A DNA stretch of 23,597 bases from DATAAM01 sp036260075 (GTDB lineage: Bacteria; Actinomycetota; Acidimicrobiia; Acidimicrobiales; JAHWLA01). Position 1 is the first letter of the stretch. Each line of letters starts with the position of its first letter. The notes below the pieces were generated by a model, which searched no databases, was not told the origin of the DNA, and was given only the letters and a program-made list of their open reading frames with translations. Below are positions 19,678-23,597 of this stretch, piece after piece. Position numbers and translations under genes: made by a program. The DNA lies in the NCBI GenBank assembly GCA_036260075.1, contig DATAAM010000168.1, positions 1-23,597 on the forward strand, written 5' to 3'.

Positions 19678-20937
19678 GTGAGTGACGCGAGCGTCGGGAT
19701 GCAGGCGGCGATCGCCGGCCTCGCCGCTCTCCTCCTTCTGCTGCTGGTGCGGGGGTGGCTGCGCCGGCGCGGGCTCGTCCGTCGGTTGGCCTCGATCGCC
19801 GCCCGCCTCGAGCCCGGCGGGGCCATCGGCGAGGCCAAGGGCGTGGAGGGCGCCTTGGCGCAGCTCGAGCGGGCGGTGCAGGACCGGGCTGCCGCCCACG
19901 GCGAGGCGGCCGACACGGCCGGGCGCCTGGGCGCCGCCCTCGACCACGTGCGCGAGGGCGTCATGGTGTGGGACGACCACGGCAGGCTGGTGTTCGCCAA
20001 CCGGGAGGCGTCGGCGTTCCCCGGCGGGCGGCACGGCGAGGCGCTCGCCGAGCAGGCGTTGTCGTCGCTCGTGCAGTCCGCCTTGGCGGGGCGGGGCGGC
20101 GAGCAGACGCTCGACCTGTTCGGGCCGCCCCGGCGCACACTCCTGCTCACCACCGCACCGCTCGACGACGAGCGCCGCACGATCGGCGCGGTGGCGGTCG
20201 TCGAGGACGTGTCGGAGCGCCGGCGGCTGGAGGCGGTGCGGCGCGACTTCGTGGCCAACATCAGCCACGAGCTGAAGACCCCGGTGGGGGCGCTGGGGCT
20301 CCTGGCCGAGACCCTGGCGGGCGAGCGCGACCGCACCGTGGTGGAGCGCCTCTCCAAGCGGATGCACGAGGAGGCGCTGCGGGTCGGGCGCATCATCGAG
20401 GACCTGTTGGACCTGAGCCGCATCGAAGCGGAGGAGGCGCCTGCTCGGGAGCCGGTGCCGGTCCACCTCGTGGTGGCGCAGGCGGTGGAGCGGGTGCGGC
20501 CGCTGGCCGACCACCGGGGCATCGACCTCGAGGTCGACGACCCACCCCGCCGCCTCACGGTGCTGGGCGATCGGCGGCAGCTCGTCTCGGCCGTGCACAA
20601 CCTCCTGGAGAACGCGGTGAAGTACTCCGACGCGGGTTCCTCGGTGGAGCTGCGGGTGGTGAGCGACGGGCAGCAGGTGGAGCTGACGGTGCGCGACCAC
20701 GGCATCGGCATCCCCGGCCGCGACCTCGAACGGATCTTCGAGCGGTTCTACCGCGTCGACCGGGCCCGGTCGCGCGACACGGGCGGCACGGGGCTGGGGC
20801 TGTCGATCGTGCGGCACGTGGCGAGCAACCACGGCGGCCGCGTCACCGTGGAGTCGCAGGAGGGGGTCGGGTCGCTCTTCACCCTCCAGCTTCCGGCGGG
20901 GCCGCGGGCGGTTACGTTGAGCGCCAAGGCGGGCTAG
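19678..20937 (+). CDS. senX3: Sensor histidine kinase, SenX3/PhoR-like
   Basis: A 419-residue kinase. One membrane helix (about residues 9-25), a short linker and a PAS-like domain (about 85-165) are followed by the dimerisation H box FVANISHELKTP with phospho-histidine at 197. The ATPase domain has N box HNLLENAVKY, G1 DHGIGIPG, F box ERFYRVD and G2 GTGLGLSIV. The single helix without a sensing loop is as in SenX3, which is thought to read phosphate through the Pst/PhoU complex rather than directly. It is followed by its regulator with two bases between. The start GTG is given by the TANNNT element. Confidence 0.9.
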   Translation: MSDASVGMQAAIAGLAALLLLLLVRGWLRRRGLVRRLASIAARLEPGGAIGEAKGVEGALAQLERAVQDRAAAHGEAADTAGRLGAALDHVREGVMVWDDHGRLVFANREASAFPGGRHGEALAEQALSSLVQSALAGRGGEQTLDLFGPPRRTLLLTTAPLDDERRTIGAVAVVEDVSERRRLEAVRRDFVANISHELKTPVGALGLLAETLAGERDRTVVERLSKRMHEEALRVGRIIEDLLDLSRIEAEEAPAREPVPVHLVVAQAVERVRPLADHRGIDLEVDDPPRRLTVLGDRRQLVSAVHNLLENAVKYSDAGSSVELRVVSDGQQVELTVRDHGIGIPGRDLERIFERFYRVDRARSRDTGGTGLGLSIVRHVASNHGGRVTVESQEGVGSLFTLQLPAGPRAVTLSAKAG

Positions 20938-20939
20938 CG

Positions 20940-21638
20940 GTGGCCACCCAGCCGACCGTCCTGGTCGTCGAGGACGAGGAGTCGTTCGTCGACGCGCTGG
21001 TGGTGGGGCTCAAGCGTGAGGGCTTCCTGGTGAAGGTGGCGCGCGACGGCTCGCAGGCCGTCGACATGTTCGACGCCGTGCGGCCCGACGTGGTCCTGCT
21101 CGACGTGATGCTGCCGAGGATGTCGGGCATCGACGTGTGCCGCGAGATCCGGTCGCGATCGCGGGTGCCGATCATCATGGTGACGGCCAAGAGCGAGGAG
21201 ATCGACACCGTCGTCGGCCTGGAGGTGGGCGCCGACGACTACGTCACCAAGCCCTACCGACTGCGGGAGCTGGTGGCCCGCATGCGGGCCGTGCTGCGGC
21301 GGGCGCCGCGGGCCGACGACGACGAGGCGGGCGGCGAGGTGCTGGAGGTGGGCGACGTGCGGCTCGACCCGGAGCGCCACGAGGTGCTGGTGCGGGGCGA
21401 GCCGGTGGCCCTGCCGCTGAAGGAGTTCGAGCTGCTGGAGCTGCTGCTGGCCAACGCCGGGCGGGTGTTGACCCGCGACACGCTCATCGACCGCGTGTGG
21501 GGGCCGCACTACGTGGGCGACACCAAGACGCTCGACGTGCACGTGAAGCGGCTGCGCTCGAAGATCGAGGACGACCCCTCGGCGCCGTCGCGCATCACCA
21601 CCATCCGCGGCCTCGGCTACCGCTACGAGGCGCCCTGA
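20940..21638 (+). CDS. regX3: Response regulator, RegX3/PhoP-like
   Basis: A 232-residue OmpR/PhoB-class regulator. Receiver domain (about residues 5-118) with acidic pair E11-D12, phospho-acceptor D55 in LLDVMLP, and the switch lysine in DDYVTKPYRL. The winged-helix domain (about 135-230) ends in RGLGYRYEAP. It would bind the Pho box at 19612-19640 and activate pstSCAB and its own operon. The GTG start at 20940 lies two bases after the kinase stop. Convergent with the proline-rich unknown gene, 40 bases away. Confidence 0.93.
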   Translation: MATQPTVLVVEDEESFVDALVVGLKREGFLVKVARDGSQAVDMFDAVRPDVVLLDVMLPRMSGIDVCREIRSRSRVPIIMVTAKSEEIDTVVGLEVGADDYVTKPYRLRELVARMRAVLRRAPRADDDEAGGEVLEVGDVRLDPERHEVLVRGEPVALPLKEFELLELLLANAGRVLTRDTLIDRVWGPHYVGDTKTLDVHVKRLRSKIEDDPSAPSRITTIRGLGYRYEAP

Positions 21639-21678
21639 CGGCCCTCGTTGCGGTCCAGAACCCGGAGAGAAGGCGCGG

Positions 21679-22101
21679 CTAGCGGCGCCGGGCGCGGCGC
21701 CGGCCGCCGCCGCCGAAGGCGATGTCGTCGTCGCCGCGCAACCAGCGCCCGGGGGCAGCGGGGGCAGCGGGGGCGGGCTCCTCCACGGTCGCCAGCTCCG
21801 CGTACAGCACGGCGGCCACCGAGTCGGGCTCGGGCTCGACCTCGGGGAAGGCGGGCACGGGGTCGGCGCTCGGGGCGCCGTCGGCGACCAAGGCCTGGGT
21901 CAGCGCCACCGCGAAGTCGTCGTCGAGGCGGGCGGGCGGGCGCACGTCGGCCACGATCTCGCGCTCGGCGGCGGGCGCCTCGGCGGGCGGCCCCGGCGTC
22001 CACTGCGCGAAGACCTCGTCCAGGCGGTGCTCGTCGGCCCAGTCGGGGGCCTGCCGCCTGTCGCTCTCGTACACGTCACCCAGCACCTTCGACAGATCCA
22101 T
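21679..22101 (-). CDS. Proline/alanine-rich acidic protein of unknown function
   Basis: I do not recognise this 140-residue protein. The N-terminal 35 residues (MDLSKVLGDVYESD to AQWTP) look ordered and amphipathic. The middle is a low-complexity acidic, proline/alanine-rich stretch with two short hydrophobic helices (DDFAVALTQALV and AAVLYAELATV). The end is a glycine-rich, strongly basic tail (GGGGRRRARRR). There is no signal or membrane segment. The ATG at 22101 has a GAAGG site. Acidic body with arginine tail could mean a nucleic-acid or protein scaffold, but nothing in the context shows this. It is divergent from the MFS gene with 62 bases between. Confidence 0.62.
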   Translation of the reverse strand: MDLSKVLGDVYESDRRQAPDWADEHRLDEVFAQWTPGPPAEAPAAEREIVADVRPPARLDDDFAVALTQALVADGAPSADPVPAFPEVEPEPDSVAAVLYAELATVEEPAPAAPAAPGRWLRGDDDIAFGGGGRRRARRR

Positions 22102-22150
22102 GCCTTCTGTGTCGGCTTCCGTCGACCCTGGCTTGACGGGCTGAACGTCC

Positions 22151-22156
22151 TAGATT
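22151..22156 (+). promoter_or_regulatory. Candidate -10 element (TAGATT) for leaderless start of the MFS gene
   Basis: TAGATT lies seven bases before the ATG at 22164, and no ribosome site is present. A TTGACG at 22133-22138 looks like a -35, but the 12-base spacing is too short for a standard promoter. Confidence 0.45.
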
Positions 22157-22163
22157 GAGGCCG

Positions 22164-23339
22164 ATGCCCGCAGGCGCCGCCGCCCGCCCGCCGGTCGACC
22201 TGGGGCCGTCGCCCTTCGCCCGGCTGGCGCTGGCCCACGCCCTGGCCACGGCGGGTGACGCCCTCGTCACCATGGCGCTGGCGGGGTCGCTGTTCTTCGA
22301 CATCTCCCCAGGGGCGGCCCGAGGGAAGGTGATCCTCTCCCTGGTGCTGACGATGGCTCCCTTCGCCGTGGTCGGCCCGCTGCTGGGACCGGTGCTCGAG
22401 CGCCTGCCCGGCGGGCGGCGCCTCATGCTCGCCCTGGCGGCGGCGGCCCGGGTGCTCACGTGCCTGGCCATGGCCGAGGTCGTCGACCGACTGCTGCTCT
22501 TCCCGGCCGCGTTCGCCTTCCTCGTGCTGTCGAAGACGCACGCGGTGACGAAGAGCGCGCTGGTGCCCGCCGTCGTGTCGTCGGAGGCCGGGCTGGTGGA
22601 GGCCAACGCCAAGCTGTCGCTGGGGAGCGTGGCCGTCGGCGTGGTGGCCGCCGTGCCCGGCATCGCCCTGCTGCAGCTGGCCGGCGCCGAGTGGGTGCTG
22701 CGACTGGCGGCCGCCGTGTTCGCCGTGGGGGCTGTGGCCGCCCTCCGGGTGCGCACGATCCGGCCCGACGACGCGGGCCGGGCCGAGGCCGCCGCCGAGG
22801 AGCTCGCCCACTCCGGCATCCGGGTGGCGGCCGTGGCCATGGGGGTGCTGCGGGGCGGGGTCGGGTTCCTCGCCTTCCTGGTGGCCTTCGCCCTCCGGCG
22901 CGACGGTGCGCCGTCGTGGGTGTTCGGCGTGGTGCTGCTGGCGAGCATGGCGGGCACGGCGTCGGGCGCCGGGCTCGCCCCGTTGGCCCGGCGCTCGGTG
23001 CGGGAGGAGCACCTGCTGACGGCGGCCCTCGGGCTCGTGGGCGTCGGCGCCTTGGCGGCGGCCTGGCTCGACGGCAGGCCGGGGGCCGTGGTGGCCGCCG
23101 TGGTGCTGGGCCTGTCGGCCTCGACCGGGAAGCTGGCGTTCGACTCACTCGTGCAGCGCGACGCGCCCGACGCCGTGCAGGCCCGTCGCTTCGCCCGCTT
23201 CGAGACGATGTTCCAACTGGCGTGGGTCGTGGGCGCGCTGGTGCCCGTGGTGCTCTCCACCCCGCAGCGCGACGGCCTGCTGCTGCTCGCCACTGCCGGG
23301 TTCGCCGCCGCCGTGGGGTACGGGTTCGGCCGGCGATGA
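22164..23339 (+). CDS. Major facilitator superfamily transporter
   Basis: A 391-residue membrane protein, about eleven or twelve hydrophobic segments, with an MFS-type layout: two six-helix halves, a charged loop in the middle (RTIRPDDAGRAEAAAEELAH) and short basic loops (LERLPGGRRLM, the A-motif position). Substrate unknown; drug or metabolite efflux is possible. The ATG at 22164 was chosen over a TTG nine bases upstream because of the TANNNT element and because the TTG lies within it. It overlaps the next gene by ATGA. Confidence 0.83.
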   Translation: MPAGAAARPPVDLGPSPFARLALAHALATAGDALVTMALAGSLFFDISPGAARGKVILSLVLTMAPFAVVGPLLGPVLERLPGGRRLMLALAAAARVLTCLAMAEVVDRLLLFPAAFAFLVLSKTHAVTKSALVPAVVSSEAGLVEANAKLSLGSVAVGVVAAVPGIALLQLAGAEWVLRLAAAVFAVGAVAALRVRTIRPDDAGRAEAAAEELAHSGIRVAAVAMGVLRGGVGFLAFLVAFALRRDGAPSWVFGVVLLASMAGTASGAGLAPLARRSVREEHLLTAALGLVGVGALAAAWLDGRPGAVVAAVVLGLSASTGKLAFDSLVQRDAPDAVQARRFARFETMFQLAWVVGALVPVVLSTPQRDGLLLLATAGFAAAVGYGFGRR

Positions 23340-23597
23340 GGGTGATCGTCCTGTCCGACACGCACATCCGGCCGGGCAGTCGCCGCCGGCTGCCCGACGC
23401 CGTGTACGACGCGCTGGGGGAAGCCGACGCCGTGCTGCACGCAGGCGACATCGTCACCGCCGACCTCCTGCACGAGCTGGCGGGGTTCGCCCCGGTCCAC
23501 GCCGTGCTCGGCAACAACGACCTCGACCCGGCGCTGGCCCACCTGCCGGAGCACCAGGTGGTGGAGCTGGCGGGCGTGCGGGTCGGGATGGTGCACG
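23336..23597 (+). CDS. YfcE/MJ0936-type metallophosphoesterase, partial at window end
   Basis: The first 87 residues of a calcineurin-like phosphoesterase, cut by the window edge. The metal-site motifs are in order: D8-T-H10 after VIVLS, then GD in VLHAGDIVT and GNND at about residues 61-64; MVH, the start of a GH-type motif, is at the last bases. Relatives hydrolyse phosphodiesters with Mn or Ni. Coupled to the MFS gene by ATGA. Confidence 0.85.
   Translation, partial: MRVIVLSDTHIRPGSRRRLPDAVYDALGEADAVLHAGDIVTADLLHELAGFAPVHAVLGNNDLDPALAHLPEHQVVELAGVRVGMVH

Noticed and set aside
22133..22156. TTGACG/TAGATT as a standard housekeeping promoter for the MFS gene
   Set aside because: The spacer is only 12 bases, too short; the TAGATT element is kept as a leaderless -10 only.

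Overview
The window is high-GC DNA, very probably from an actinobacterium. The lineage evidence is two WhiB-type iron-sulfur regulators, an F420-type (LLM) oxidoreductase, a SigE/RseA/HtrA/Tat cluster like that of mycobacteria, a SenX3/RegX3-like pair next to pst genes, and GTTCACC direct repeats of the actinobacterial Pho-box type. A deep-branching group such as Acidimicrobiia would fit, but this is inference. No tRNA, rRNA, CRISPR array, transposase or phage gene was seen. Coding density is very high; no gene-free stretch exceeds about 160 bases.

Layout. (1) 3-3562, plus strand: TldE/PmbA-like protein, undecaprenyl-diphosphate phosphatase UppP, and a ChlI-like AAA+ ATPase. (2) 3631-6278, minus strand: a compact four-gene cassette comprising a six-cysteine secreted protein, an ECF sigma factor, a single-pass membrane protein that may be its anti-sigma factor, and a PucR-type HTH regulator. 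(3) 6372-8381, plus: a VWA protein that is the expected partner of the ChlI-like ATPase, so the cassette separates two genes that are normally neighbours. (4) 8541-9690: a WhiB2-like regulator convergent with glutamate formiminotransferase. (5) 9711-14314: LLM oxidoreductase, TatA, then a complete envelope-stress module of SigE-type ECF sigma, zinc-finger anti-sigma RseA, RseB/MucB-like sensor and HtrA protease. A second WhiB gene lies antisense between the RseB-like gene and htrA. (6) 14356-15917: an unknown 95-residue protein and a convergent M23 (LytM) peptidase. (7) 16008-21638: the phosphate regulon, pstSCAB on the minus strand and divergent senX3/regX3-like two-component genes on the plus strand, around a Pho box. 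(8) 21679-23597: a proline-rich unknown, an MFS transporter and the start of a YfcE-type metallophosphoesterase.

How the parts work together. The sigE gene and htrA each carry the same ECF promoter pattern, GGAAC-17-CGTT. At htrA the box is a near-perfect palindrome, so it can also be read towards the divergent whiB. This predicts that SigE drives its own operon, the HtrA protease and a WhiB regulator from two sites. At the pst locus the Pho box sits between pstS and the kinase gene, so RegX3/PhoP-like protein probably controls both directions. Five genes lack a Shine-Dalgarno sequence and instead have a TANNNT element 6-7 bases before the start codon, the pattern of leaderless transcription.

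The least explained structure is a pair of 41-base palindromic elements (TGGGCACG-25-CGTGCCCA) at 3573-3613 and 12641-12681. Each lies exactly ten bases after the stop of a plus-strand gene and faces the 3' end of an antisense gene that interrupts an otherwise familiar gene order.
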